Shown here: one piece after another, positions 1 to 11,343 of the stretch
Layout of the letters: each line of letters opens with the position of its first letter
Position numbering within the stretch: the stretch's first letter is position 1
Assembly (NCBI GenBank): GCA_033675265.1
Contig: JAUJYZ010000775.1
Location: 304,501-368,500 of the forward strand
Reading direction: 5' to 3'
Source of the DNA: Actinostola sp. cb2023
Taxonomy: Eukaryota; Cnidaria; Anthozoa; Actiniaria; Actinostolidae
DNA length: 64,000 nucleotides
Notes under the pieces: generated by a model
Databases searched by the model: none
Told to the model about the DNA's origin: nothing
Seen by the model: the letters and a program-made list of their open reading frames with translations, nothing else
Program-made: the position numbers and the translations under genes

Positions 1-885
1 CACTTTTTACCCGGGCTACCTGTGGTAGCACGAGTCTCAAACTGCAGACCGCGCTTTTTACTCGGGCTACCTGTGGTACTGCAGACCGCGCTTTTTACTC
101 GGGCTACCTGTGGTACTGCAGACCGCGTTTTTTACTCGGGCTACCTGTGGTACTGCAGCCGCGCTTTTTACCCGGGCTACCTGTGGTACTGCAGACCGCG
201 ATTTTTACCCGGGCTACCTGTGGTACTGCAGACCGCGCTTTTTACTCGGGCTACCTGTGGTACTGCAGACCGCGCTTTTTTACTCAGGCTACCTGTGGTA
301 CTGCAGACCGCGCTTTTTACCCGGGCTACCTGTGGTACTGCAGACCGCGTTTTTTACTCGGGCTACCTGTGGTACTGCAGACCGCACTTTTTACCCGGGC
401 TACCTGTGGTACTGCAGACCGCGTTTTTTACTCGGGCTACCTGTGGTACTGCAGACCGCGCTTTTTACCCGGGCTACCTGTGGTAGCACGAGTCTCAAAC
501 TGCAGACCGCGCTTTTTACTCGGGCTACCTGTGGTACTGCAGACCGCGCTTTTTACTCGGGCTACCTGTGGTACTGCAGACCGCGTTTTTTACTCGAGCT
601 ACCTGTGGTACTGCAGACCGCGCTTTTTACCCGGGCTACCTGTGGTACTGCAGACCGCGTTTTTTACTCGGGCTACCTGTGGTACTGCAGACCGCGCTTT
701 TTACCCGGGCTACCTGTGGTAGCACGAGTCTCAAACTGCAGACCGCGCTTTTGACTCGGGCTACCTGTGGTACTGCAGACCGCGCTTTTTACTCGGGCTG
801 TGGTACTGCAGACCGCGCTTTTTACTCGGGCTACCTGTGGTACTGCAGACCGCGCTTTTTTACTCAGGCTACCTGTGATAGCACG
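1..885. repeat. 37-bp minisatellite array
   Basis: About 24 tandem copies of a 37-bp unit containing a PstI site (CTGCAG), a run of T and the phrase GGGCTACCTGTGGTA. Every several units a longer variant appears in which the next unit is joined through AGCACGAGTCTCAAA (near 27, 484, 720 and 880), so the array has a higher-order organisation. Because 37 is not a multiple of three, all forward frames stay open for long distances; these are not genes. The array is cut by the window start. Confidence 0.97.
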
Positions 886-1172
886 AGTCTAAATCTTCAG
901 TTTGTTCGCTTTGTAAGGTTACAAAGTCCAGTCCATACCGGTCGTGGATAAATTTCGTGATTCGATTGGTTCACAAGTCGAAACCATGGCAACGTATCGC
1001 ATGACGACACAATGTTCATCGTTTGTTCGTTCGCCATTGATAAATATACATGATGATGTTATTATTCACTATAAGATGGACACATGCTCAAATTACCGAG
1101 GAGGGATCCTGTAGTAGCCGTGGGCTGCCTGTGTAAACACGCGCATGCGTGCTGGTAATAAAGTAGACTATT

Positions 1173-2234
1173 TCAACGTCTTAGTATGGTAGATTTGACA
1201 GATTTCTGGATTTTGCTTAATTCTCGTCTAAAGTTTGCGTTTCCAAAGGCATATATCACAGGGCTGACGATAGAACTCGAGTGCGAGAAGGTCTCCGTGA
1301 TTTGACGCAACGAAAAAACCGGGCGGAATGACACACCGTAAACCCGCATCAAATCCACTAACATTATTGGCGCCCAGCAAACAACAAAGCATACCACCAA
1401 CACCACGAGCATCTTCAGAGCTTTCCTCTTTGATATTGCTGTTACCTTGTTAATGCTGTGCTTGCTTCGAGCGCTCAAGAAGCGGAACACCGCAGAGTAG
1501 GACACGATTATGATCAACAGAGGGATTAGGAATGCTAGGATAAAGTACGGGGTAAACGCCAGTTGGCTGTTGAAAGAGTTTTTCGCTAATGTACATCGCT
1601 TAGTTTTGCTTCTGTAGGTGATAGTTTCGGGTGACGTGCCATTATGGTTTCTAAATCTTCTCGGTACTCTGCCGCTTACTTGATACGGCTCGTCGTCTCC
1701 TACGAAGATGAATCCCATGGCAACCAAGCCAGCATAAAGCCACAGGCTCAGGATAGTCCGAACGCGACGAATTCTGCTGGAGTAGAAATTCTTAAGTGGA
1801 TGGACAATCTGTTGATAACGATCGATTGCTATCCCAGCAAGCAACGCGAAGGTAACAGCTGCGCACGCGTAGTGGGAATACAGCATCATTTTACATTCAA
1901 AGTCCGAGATGTCGATATGCATTGTGGGAATGATCAGGCGAGTTACGAGGTACACGATACGAAACATGATGTCGGCTATAGAGAGGTTCAATATCAAGGC
2001 AGTTGCTATCGTGCGCTGTCGAACACGGCGACTCCTCATCACTACCATGCAAACGAGGCTACTACTGACTATGCCAACCAGCATGAGAACGAGGCTAGTT
2101 ATCTTGATCTTGTGATTGATGGCACGTATTTCGCGATCCCAAGCGTCTTTGTAACAATGCCTCCATGAGGATATATGGGTTTTTCCTTCGCACCATTCAC
2201 TTCTGTTATACATAGCATAGAACCTGCTTCTCAT
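1173..2234 (-). CDS. Class A (rhodopsin-family) GPCR, peptide-receptor-like
   Basis: Intronless reading frame of 353 residues that encodes a complete seven-helix receptor. Visible landmarks: N-glycosylation site N10-R-S in the extracellular N-terminus; TM1 about 45-66; LNLSIAD with D2.50 at residue 88 in TM2; C114 at the top of TM3 and C214 in the second extracellular loop, able to form the conserved disulfide; DRY at 138-140; tryptophan of TM4 at 165; TM5 proline at 238; CWAP at 286-289 in TM6; and SPVIY at 324-328 in place of the usual NPxxY, followed by an FRREL helix-8 start. The second loop is long and basic with another glycosylation site at N198. The family couples extracellular ligands to heterotrimeric G proteins at the plasma membrane. 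The aspartate of DRY and the CWxP switch are intact, so it should signal. The sequence looks closer to neuropeptide than to opsin receptors (no TM7 retinal lysine is evident), but the ligand cannot be named. The start is the first Met of the frame. Confidence 0.93.
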   Translation of the reverse strand: MRSRFYAMYNRSEWCEGKTHISSWRHCYKDAWDREIRAINHKIKITSLVLMLVGIVSSSLVCMVVMRSRRVRQRTIATALILNLSIADIMFRIVYLVTRLIIPTMHIDISDFECKMMLYSHYACAAVTFALLAGIAIDRYQQIVHPLKNFYSSRIRRVRTILSLWLYAGLVAMGFIFVGDDEPYQVSGRVPRRFRNHNGTSPETITYRSKTKRCTLAKNSFNSQLAFTPYFILAFLIPLLIIIVSYSAVFRFLSARSKHSINKVTAISKRKALKMLVVLVVCFVVCWAPIMLVDLMRVYGVSFRPVFSLRQITETFSHSSSIVSPVIYAFGNANFRRELSKIQKSVKSTILRR

Positions 2235-2377
2235 AATGAATAGCTCCTACAGTCCTACAACGAAAAAAGGCCATCTTAACCTCTAGAAAGCATCAACTTA
2301 TTAATGTATTTTATTTTAGGGCCTCTATTGATAACAGTTTTTTACAGCTTTGTAAATACTGATTGAGCTACCCTGTG

Positions 2378-2468
2378 TAAATAAAGTATAAAAAAATAAA
2401 AAAATAAAATAAAAAATAAAAAATTAATAATAAAAATAAATAAAAATAAAAAATAAAAAAATAAACTT
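2378..2468. repeat. A-rich simple repeat (AAATAAAA-like)
   Basis: Low-complexity run of A with scattered T just upstream of the GPCR reading frame. No further structure seen. Confidence 0.9.
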
Positions 2469-2581
2469 ATAGTGACATTCAAGTTCTTTTTAATTTATTA
2501 ATTAAACTTATACAAGTTCGTAAGGGTTTTTGGGTGGGCTGATAAACGGGGGAGCTTAAATCCGCTCGTTTGGGCCATGAA

Positions 2582-2692
2582 ATGAAACTAAATGACGAAC
2601 AATATCAGACCATTGAGCACCTCATTGTGTGGTCGAGATATTCTTGCAGTTTTAATTTGCCCACTGGTTTCGGCAAAAGTGTAATTTTCTAG
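2582..2692 (+). pseudogene. RecQ-like helicase fragment (Walker A only)
   Basis: A 36-codon open stretch reads like the start of a RecQ-type superfamily 2 helicase core: a conserved Q-motif-like part (LNDEQYQTIEHL) followed by LPTGFGKS, a textbook Walker A phosphate-binding loop, then a stop at 2690-2692. The sequence after the stop shows no continuing helicase motif. RecQ-like cassettes of this type are abundant in cnidarian genomes, often with mobile DNA (general knowledge). I interpret this as a decayed fragment, not a gene. Confidence 0.6.
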
Positions 2693-3570
2693 CGCTGTTC
2701 TCACACCAGTCGAAAACCTCTACAATCTTGAAAGCAGAAAGCATTGGGCGCATTCCGTTAAATTTAATTTACATTCTAAATCATCTCTCTCCTCTTCTGA
2801 GAGTTTTTTCTCCCGTTTTTCTCTAACTTAGACAGCAATATATTCTGTTGTAAGGGGGCTGTCTTCTCTGCCGAGTAGGGAGACTGAGTCCGAAGGATTG
2901 ACAGAATAATATTGCGTTAGTTGTCGCGACCGTTTGACCTCTCCACACGGGTAATTCTTGGACTTATTACTCTCTAACTGAGCGGGACTGTAAGGACTGT
3001 AAGTTATTTCTAGCATGTTTTGGATCATATTTCCGTGCCCTCGAGTGAGAGTGTGTGAAGGGTCGTGAAGTGGTCCCATCATGCCAACGTGAACAGCAGT
3101 GTGTACCGTTTTGTTTACTGTTTGATATTCTCGCTCCAGGGACGATCTGTTACATTCATGATCATCTCAAAGCATCTTCACTTCGCGGAAACACTTTTCA
3201 GTTTTGACAGCAGTCGATCTTATCTCCGGTCAAGGCTTTCGGCGATTTTCTGATGTGATTGGTTTATTTTATTTTCACTCTTCAATATATTTCCCCGCTA
3301 AAATCAAGGGGGCGGAACGCGATTGTGGCAGGCTTTCCCTCCCTACCCTCCCCCCTCCTTTCCCTCCTTGCCCCAGTCCCCTTTCTCTCGGAAAGCCAAG
3401 CTACGTGGCAGGCTAGTGGTCAATCGACATTTTTAATTTGCCGATAAATATATATAATACATATTCAATCTTGTTTCACTCCGTTGATCTGATTTATGAA
3501 GACGCGAAATTATAAGTATTGGAGGGCCATTTATATTAACTGGACATCACGTGCTACTCTCATTAAATAA
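2693..3570. other. Intergenic, no gene recognised
   Basis: No coherent coding signal on either strand. It contains a short C/T-rich run (about 3335-3385) and otherwise AT-rich unique-looking DNA. Confidence 0.6.
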
Positions 3571-3575
3571 ATTCT

Positions 3576-3855
<280 letters not shown>

Positions 3856-4994
3856 AATAAAAATATATATATTAGAGCTAGTACAAAGGAATGGTTTTGA
3901 AATCCAGCAAACAGATCACTGAGAGCCTTTCTTTTTGTTCAATGTTTTCAACCGTGACAGTGCACAAACAATTTATTTTGCATATATCAAAAGTTCAGTC
4001 AATATACACCCAAGGGCCCACTCACCCAACTACAGCTTTTGAGTCTACTGAAAACAAACATTACGCAAGGCCCGTGTGGCCTATATACTCAATATCCATA
4101 TTGGCTTCTTTGTCAGAACATTTGAATTTTACTAGGCTTTGTGGTCATACCCATGGGAACTGCAACTTTGCTTAATTTAATTTATTCTTCTTGTACCATT
4201 TTCACTTGATAATGATGTCTGCGACATCGAAACGTCGTATAGCGTTGATTTTTCTATTTCTATTGAAAACCATAAGCCAAACAACTATCATTTGTGGTCA
4301 TTATATTCAAGTAAGCTAACTAAACAACTCAGACACTTCAGGGCCGTTTACAGGGGCGATTTGTGGTTGCAATAAAATCGCCGATAAAATCGCCCGTGTA
4401 AATGATTATTATTATTATTAAACGGCCCTTTAGAAATGACAATGAATACGAAGATTTGGAAGAGAATAAAATGGAAAAAAAAAAAAAGAGTGACTAGTGC
4501 AAACTAAATCAATTTTGAATCAAATAAAATTGGACAAAGAGAAATAGGACAAAACAAATAAACAGGGTTCAACGGAATCACAATTAAAATATAATAATAA
4601 TAAATAATATAAAAAACAAAAAAAAAAAACGAAAAAACACAATTAATACATAATATTAAGAAAAAAACACGAAAAAACGACTGAAAAATTATAATAAGGT
4701 ATTGATTCAGCAAAGCGCATTTCCCAAAGTTTATAAGCGCTAACAATATACAAAGAAAATAAAACTGTCGTTATGTGATATTTAGTTCGCTTTCCGTTGA
4801 CTCTACGGTTCCGGCTATTTTTTCTCAAATTGGCGGCGTTATTATATTTTATCCGTTTCAATTTTGGCAGTGCTAAAATCACTGCAATGCAATCATTACA
4901 AACTTCATTCTGAAGACAATAACTGGTAAATATATATAAATTCCAGATCGATTAACGGGTTGGCCGGTTACAAAAAGTGCTCAGAGAAACCTTA
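3856..4994. other. Intergenic with one short inverted repeat
   Basis: No gene recognised. A hairpin element lies at about 4339-4434, with arms starting AGGGCCGTTTACA and a short (ATT)n inside. Around 4210-4240 a CGACATCGAAACGTCG-type motif occurs; such motifs are often seen near retroelement ends, but that link is not demonstrated here. A-rich low complexity at 4470-4680. Confidence 0.5.
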
Positions 4995-5174
4995 AAGCCG
5001 CATCTACACGAACAGGTTTTCCTTGACAAGGAAAAATTGACAATTTTTTGTCATCTACACGAACAAGTTTTCCTTGACAAGGAAACATTGGCGATGTTTT
5101 TGTCGTCTACACGAGCAAGTCTTCCTTGTCAAGGAAAACTTGTCAAGGAAAATTTGCTCGTGTAGATTCGGCTT
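4995..5174. mobile_element. Foldback/MITE of about 180 bp with internal palindromes
   Basis: The ends are inverted copies: AAGCCGCATCTACACGAAC at 4995-5013 matches the complement of 5156-5174 with only small differences. Inside, CATCTACACGA-CAAG is repeated, and each copy carries a near-perfect palindrome built on CCTTGACAAGG. No coding capacity, so it would be non-autonomous. Confidence 0.75.
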
Positions 5175-5514
5175 CCGGTTCCGGAGCTTAGTTTAATATC
5201 ATTCCGATCAACTACTATTATTATTTGCACGGGATGTTATTTTCCCTCATGACAACCCGTACAAATAACAAGCGATATCATCTCACACTAAGCAAAGCTC
5301 TGGAATTAACAGCAAGTTTTTGATCAAATAGAGGGTTTTCAAAATGGCCATCTGTTGTGTCAAAATATTTTCTTTTCTCTCCCTCGGGACATGAAATATT
5401 TTCTCATGCATTCGAGTCCGGGATTCGAGTTCAGGAATATTTAATTCATTCGTTCCTGACCCAAGTTATATTAAGATGGCTGTGAAACTGTCTATATGGA
5501 CAGAAGCACTGATT

Positions 5515-6480
5515 ATATACACAACGTACCTGACTAGTCCAAGACACGAAGTCTTGCAATATTATCTTGCACTGTTTTCAATTGAGTAGAACTTCACCGG
5601 CTGTGTTCAGGACTCGTGTCAGTTTAATTAATCACAACGTACCTGACTAGTAGTCCAAGAACGAAGTCTTGCAATGTTATCTTGCGGCACTGTTTTCAAC
5701 AGTAGAACTTCACTCTTGTGTTCAGTCAGTGTTAGTTTAATCACAGCGAACCTGACAAGTCCAAGAACGAAGTCTTGCAATGTTATCTTGCGGCACTGTT
5801 TTCAACAGTAGAACTTCACTCTTGTGTTCAGTCAGTGTTAGTTTAATCACAGCGAACCTGACAAGTCCAAGAACGAAGTCTTGCAATGTTATCTTGCGGC
5901 ACTGTTTTCAACAGTAAAACTTCACTCTTGTGTTCAGTAGTGTTAGTTTAATCACAGCGAACCTGACAAGTCCAAGAACGAAGTCTTGCAATGTTATCTT
6001 GCGGCACTGTTTTCAACAGTAGAACTTCACTCCTGTGTTCAGTAGTGTTAGTTTAATCACAGCGAACCTGACAAGTCCAAGAACGAAGTCTTGCAATGTT
6101 ATCTTGCGGCACTGTTTTCAACAGTAGAAATTCACTCTTGTGTTCAGTAGTGTTAGTTTAATCACAGCGAACCTAACAAGTCCAAGAACGAAGTCTTGCA
6201 ATGTTATCTTGCGGCACTGTTTTCAACAGTAGAACTTCACTCTTGTGTTCAGTAGTGTTAGTTTAATCACAGCGAACCTGACAAGTCACTAACGAAGTCT
6301 TGCAATGTTATCTTGCGGCACTATTTTCAACAGTATACTGTTCACCTGTGTTCAGTACGTGTCACGGTTTAATCACAGCGAACCTGACAAGCGCAACTCG
6401 CCGAAGTCCTGCAATGTTAACTTCACTCTTGTGTTCACCCGTACGTGTCAGTTTAATCACAGCGAACCTGGCTACATCAG
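5515..6480. repeat. ~106-bp minisatellite, about 9 copies
   Basis: Tandem unit of roughly 105-108 bp beginning AACCTGACAAGTCCAAGAAC and ending TTTAATCACAGCG. Central copies are nearly identical; the first (about 5525) and the last two (after 6275) are diverged, as expected when arrays are homogenised from the middle. Confidence 0.95.
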
Positions 6481-6995
6481 TATATCATTTAAAGCTTGAT
6501 GATACAGGCGTCCATTGATCACATCACATTTTGACGGCTAGGATAAATAGACGGGGTTCTGTGCTTATATAACTCAGCATTACACAAAGGCGCAGTGATT
6601 TGTTGAACTGTATGGTGTGTTTCTTTCTTTCTTCCATGTGACATTTAATTTTAAATAAATGAAACCAAGGCAACTTAGGAATTGAAATGATAAGAAATAT
6701 TTAGCATGTCTCACTTGTATTTATTTTTATTTTTTTATTATTTACTTTTTTTTAATTTGTAGTATGAGTTTCCGTTCTTCATTTCAAATCGACTGCGATT
6801 AGCGAGCGCATATGGCTACGGGGCGATATTATTGCATTGCCTAAAGCTTGTCTACTAGAAGGAACTAGTGGAATACAAGAAAAGACAACGTAACTGAAGG
6901 AAAATAGAGGAAACGAATATAGTTTTAAACTAAGAAATATAGTGAGTGAAACTTTATTTTATCATTGCATGCAAGTGAATTGTCCGGAGGGAGGG

Positions 6996-7019
6996 GAGAT
7001 GGGGGGGGGGGGGGGTGGT

Positions 7020-7068
<49 letters not shown>

Positions 7069-7450
7069 ATACTCCCATATATATGATATATAGGTATGTG
7101 CCCCCGAATAGTGTATGGTTTTTGAACCCCCAGATCCTTAAATTGGGTACCATATTTTGCTTTTTCACCATAAAATAAAATATTCGATCTTTCATGTGGG
7201 TACACTTTTTTTATTTTGACTAAAAAATCCGCTTAGCGTAACAGACCGTAGCAGCCATGCAGCGTGTGCACTTCTGATATTAGCGATTTCCAAAGGAATA
7301 CTATTAACTTTTTCCTTAAATTGGGTCTATATTTCAGTGACAAATCCTTGGAAAGGGCATGGATTTTCCAATTACTAATCCTTAAATAGGGTCAGGGTTT
7401 CGACATCCCGGGGACACACCCCTATCCTAAATTTCCGGGAGTATCCCCCG
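6996..7450. mobile_element. Dispersed ~390-bp element with a 48-G homopolymer at one end
   Basis: The body (7068-7450) ends in inverted repeats of the form GGGGGATACTCCC (left end by 7060-7075, right end as GGGAGTATCCCCC at 7438-7450). A second, inverted copy lies at about 40810-41131 and shares the internal phrases AAATTGGGTACCATATTT and CCTATCCTAAATTTCCGGGA. The left terminus here has grown into an uninterrupted 48-G run (7020-7067), preceded by 15 G and a GTGGTG spacer. Frames through it give only poly-Gly or poly-Pro and are not genes. Confidence 0.85.
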
Positions 7451-7795
7451 GTGTGAATCAGGAGTTCCTAGTCTCATTCGCAGCCGTTTTTAGTTTTCCC
7501 CTCCCCATGGGGAATGAAACCGACTGGAGACTAAACCTACAGCTGCGAAGGAGATTATGAAAGGAAAAGAGAGAGAGAGAGAGAGAAAAAGAAAAAATGG
7601 TAGGATATTATTTTCGTAATGGCATTTATATTATATATGGATGTCAGTGTGTTACTGGAAACTAAAACACTCGTATTTTTCATATTTTCATTAGTGAAAA
7701 TATGAAAAATTATGTACCACAGATCCCGGATGTACGCTCGCGTTCCCTTTTTCTCGCCTTTGGATTCTGCTTCTTGTCGCTTGTTCTTATAAACA

Positions 7796-8060
7796 ATGGC
7801 GGCTTCTCGACTTTTCGCCGAGGTCTCCGACGCTGATTTAGTTAAGTTTTCAGAAGAAAATGAAAACGAAATCGACAGCAAAGAAAACCGAATATGATCT
7901 TAGAATCTTCAGGGAATACCTGGCAGCAATAAACGAGCAACGAGCAACATCGAAACATTACCGTTTTCCGAGCTTCAAAATATCCTAATGAAATTCATAT
8001 TGGCGGTAAAGGAAAAGAATGGAGAAGAGTACGAGCCATCGTCAATCAGAGCTAATATTG
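7796..8060 (+). pseudogene. DUF3504/Crypton-like (QRICH1/ZMYM-related) N-terminal fragment
   Basis: Three overlapping frames together give a recognisable start of the DUF3504 tyrosine-recombinase-derived family. The order is: a Met-Ala-Ala start with an acidic helix (to about 7890), then a DLRIFREYLAAINE block (about 7893-7940), then LPFSELQNILMKF followed by KEKNGEEYEPSS (about 7955-8050). In known family members this order is 'DLK.F..YL...GE...PEELD..L..F....RKKDG.EYEP'. Two frameshifts separate the blocks, and nothing follows of the catalytic domain. The family derives from Crypton mobile elements (general knowledge). Probably a dead fragment. Confidence 0.6.
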
Positions 8061-8228
8061 TTGTTTTTACCACTCGAAAATAAAATTCATATCTTCGCGC
8101 CACCGTGTAATATTATCATCTATATATTTTATATTTCTAACTTCGGGTTTGAGAAGGATTGTTGATGTGAAACATTATTTAAAAGAAGTCACGTACCTGA
8201 CATGAAATAAAATAATGTCATAACAATA

Positions 8229-8345
8229 CATTTATTATTGTAGTTTATAGGAGTTTCCTCAACCCAAATTTATTGATCAACCAAGCTTTCAGGCTAATAG
8301 CCATCATCAAATTTGAGTTGCGGAAACTCATAAAACTACAATAAT
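8229..8345. mobile_element. Short hairpin element, ~115 bp
   Basis: ATTATTGTAGTTTATAGGAG at the left is matched in inverted form by the right end (ACTCATAAAACTACAATAAT). The loop holds a GCCATCATCAAA motif. No coding content. Confidence 0.6.
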
Positions 8346-8351
8346 GTCAAT

Positions 8352-8641
8352 ATATGTAGCTAATTGCATAATCGTTGTCGGGTTGAAAAGTCATAAATCA
8401 TAGAAGCTGAGACCGCAAGGATGGATGGGAAATCAGTTCATGAGCCACATTACATACAGATATATTCAATGTTCTCGTAGTTTTGAAGGTATATGAGCTA
8501 TTTAACTAACATCCTACAAGTCTGGATAAAAAGGTCGATCATTTGATGGTGTTATTTGTGAGTTTTAATTTCCCAGAATTCCTTTTGGTCATAGCTTTCA
8601 TGATTTTCAACCCGACAACGATTATGCAATTAGCTATATAT
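8352..8641. mobile_element. Inverted-repeat element, ~290 bp
   Basis: Arms of about 40 bp or more: the left arm, containing GCATAATCGTTGTCGGGTTG (8352-8392), is complementary to the right arm at 8602-8641. A second, less perfect hairpin (about 8700-8805, arms containing GTAGTTCGTAA) follows immediately. A forward frame that starts at 8543 inside it is not convincing as a gene. Confidence 0.65.
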
Positions 8642-8964
8642 ACCAACCCACAACCAGCTACTGCGAATAAATTATTTATTGTAAGTTATAAAGTAATGTG
8701 TCGCTTTGTATTAGTTAGTAATGTAGTTCGTAAGGTTTCGTCAAACGTCTGGGCTCGGTATTTTTTTCCGAGTCTTTTTACGAACTACAGTACTAATAAA
8801 TGTACCGAGTTGTTGCCATGCATAATACCACAATGTATGTATACATTCATCACTGCAAAGTATTAATATGTTGCATTTTAAAAGTAAACAAATGAAACTT
8901 AGATATAGCCAGAGCAATATTTAATTGCCCTCAGTATCACGATTTTCAAGTCACTTTGTTCTAC

Positions 8965-9006
8965 TTTGAGACGTCAATATTTTATGGTCGGTATTGACGT
9001 CTCAAA
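8965..9006. repeat. Perfect 15-bp hairpin around GACGTC
   Basis: TTTGAGACGTCAATA at 8965-8979 is exactly complementary to 8992-9006, with a 12-base loop. It could be a hairpin-element remnant. Confidence 0.8.
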
Positions 9007-9096
9007 ATTACCGCTCGTGATTGGTTCACAGGATATGATTGACAGCGAAAATGAAATTTTTTTGGCTTCTGGCTTTCAACCTGACAACGCGAATGT

Positions 9097-9380
9097 TCTT
9101 CGAAGACTTCGAACGGAAAATTCAAGGTTATTCCACAGGAAGCCCAAGCTCTGTTCTTGTGGCCGTTATAAAGAAATGTATGTAAAAATATATAAACTTC
9201 ACATCATTTGTGAGAGTAATCTAAAAGTAAAAGCTTTGAAACTCACACGGAGTGTTGCTTGTTGTGTTATTTTGCCCTGGTAGCGGCTTCAGCTCATTTG
9301 GACCAATTTTAGCCCCTTTTAGCTGCCAATGTGTTGAACAGAGCTTGGGCTTATCGGTGAAAAAACGGTTTCTTCAAACG
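9097..9380. mobile_element. Inverted-repeat element, ~280 bp
   Basis: GCCCAAGCTCTGTTC near 9142-9157 is exactly repeated in inverted form near 9338-9352. Complementarity continues outward at lower identity through the TTCGAACGG / CCGTTTTTTC side. Confidence 0.6.
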
Positions 9381-9689
9381 TCAGTATGCTATTATGTAGG
9401 ACAACAGTCTATGCTAAGGTCGATTTAAGGTGAGAAACGATTCTTTCAAACTCATTCACAGCTAAAATTTATTTTCAACTACATTGGATTGAGAAACGAA
9501 AACTACGACATGCAAAATAACTCTAGTTTCTTGATAAAACTTGATGCTGTGAATTACAATCAGGCACACGATGAAAATCTTGATCAGTTTAAGAAAATGA
9601 AACAGTTATTATAATTCTTTGGTCGTTTGTTTATTGCAGAATTTTTTTAAATTTTTTAAATTTTAAATTTAAATTTTAAATTTGTTTTA

Positions 9690-9693
9690 TTTA

Positions 9694-9771
<78 letters not shown>

Positions 9772-9830
9772 GTTTTATTATTATTCTATTATTTTATTTT
9801 ATTATTATTTTTATTGCAGAATAACATTGA
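9690..9830. repeat. (ATT)n microsatellite
   Basis: About 30 interrupted TTA repeats in an AT-rich stretch that starts near 9650. Confidence 0.95.
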
Positions 9831-9982
9831 ATGAAGTTGAATGAATTCACAGTGAAAGTTGTTCTTTGCCGTGAAATAAGCTAATCTTGTGGAGTCTTGA
9901 AGTTTTTGTTTTTTGATCGGCTATTTTCCGCTCTACTTTGAACTTGACTTCGACTGACATATTGCAGTAACATTTGTCTACA

Positions 9983-10262
9983 GCTATTTAAAAACACGTT
10001 GATACTGAATAATAGTGTATTCCAAGACCGAAATGCATTTTGGGACTCTTGTAATATTGTCTAAAGTAATATAAATAATAATATTTTATTTTATTTTTTG
10101 TGTATTACATCAGAAACAATATACTAGCTCCATATGGCGAACAAATCGCTGTATATTTACTTTTTATTTCAAAATAACGAGGCCCACAATATCCTTTGGT
10201 CTTGGAATGCACTATTCAGTATGAAGTATTCAGTTTTCAACGTTTTATGAAATAGCTGTATA
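9983..10262. mobile_element. Inverted-repeat element, ~280 bp
   Basis: ACAGCTATTT and ATTCCAAGACC blocks at 9983-10030 recur in inverted order at 10195-10262, bracketing an AT-rich centre. No coding potential. Confidence 0.65.
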
Positions 10263-10522
10263 CAGAAGATTGAGGGTTTAAAACATCGTTGAAATTTTCA
10301 CGAAATTATATATTTAAGCTTACTGAATCGATTCACGATCAATCGGCGAACCGTACGGTAAGTTTTGGATGAACATCATTTTACCCCGTTGTTCAGCCAT
10401 GTTCAACCATTGTCCGCCATATTGAACTCATTATTATTCAACAATTGTCTATTTTCTATATTTTCTTACTCACTTGTAAAGAGCATTGAGATTTATATGT
10501 AATGCGCTTCTTCAAGAATTAA

Positions 10523-10553
<31 letters not shown>

Positions 10554-10789
10554 GTGTTCAAACGAGATGATGGCGGAGGTTAACGTGAATTTAAAAGTTT
10601 CAGATTATACAATTCAGATCGACCGTTATCACACGTTTTTTTTAAATAGGTGTATACAAAAGATGGACAACATATACATACTTCCAAACATACAACGAAG
10701 AACAAGCAAACACTGTCGACCAAACCATGAACCAAAGCTACCAGATACCAAGAAGAGCTCTCGCTCTCCCTAGCTCCTGTGTCGATCTA

Positions 10790-11343
10790 TCTACATGATA
10801 GTCTCCCTCGCAGCCGTGCTAAGTGTCGTCACGCAACGCTCTCTCCCCTCAGACACGGCTGCTTACCCAAGCTAAACATTCCGTTCCACAGAATGAGCCA
10901 ATCAGAGCTCTTTGCCCGAAAACAGGCCAAGGTTCGCGCCATATCGAACATACCAAAGACCAGTGACAAACAAGATGACGTCCATTGACGAAGCGTTTTG
11001 CCTTGCAGCGAAATAATTTCATATGAACGAGTATCAAAGAGTTTAACTGGGCAATACACTAAACCAATACACTAAACACGGCTGCCAGGAAGACTAGTAA
11101 ATCGTGTATGTGAATTCATTTCCTAACTTTGCAATGTTCTTAGGTAAATAAACAACGAAACATGAGCCTGGGAGTGTCGAGTTGTTGACAACCAGTGAAC
11201 ATGAATATCGAATAACTTGATATGATTGGCTAAACACTTACAATTGGAACGGAATGTTTAGCTTGGGTAAGCAGCCGTGTCTGAGGGGAGAGAGCGTTGC
11301 GTGACGACACTTAGCACGGCTGCGAGGGAGACTATCTACATGA
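10790..11343. mobile_element. MITE with 9-bp target duplication (Mutator-like)
   Basis: The element spans 10799-11334 (536 bp). It has long inverted ends that begin TAGTCTCCCTCGCAGCCGTG and stay complementary for about 90 bp, through CTCTCCCCTCAGACACGGC and GCTAAACATTCCGTTCCA. It is flanked on both sides by the same nine bases, TCTACATGA (10790-10798 and 11335-11343). A 9-bp duplication is characteristic of Mutator-like transposons, so I class it as a non-autonomous Mutator-like element. No transposase is encoded. Confidence 0.85.

Noticed and set aside
22..951. Four overlapping forward frames of 127-214 codons rich in CGTADR
   Set aside because: They are readings of the 37-bp satellite in its three phases, not genes.
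6942..7205. Gly-rich and Pro-rich frames on both strands
   Set aside because: Created by the G homopolymer; no other coding signal.
8543..9283. Forward frames of 107 and 105 codons
   Set aside because: They run through hairpin elements and show no known motif or codon consistency.
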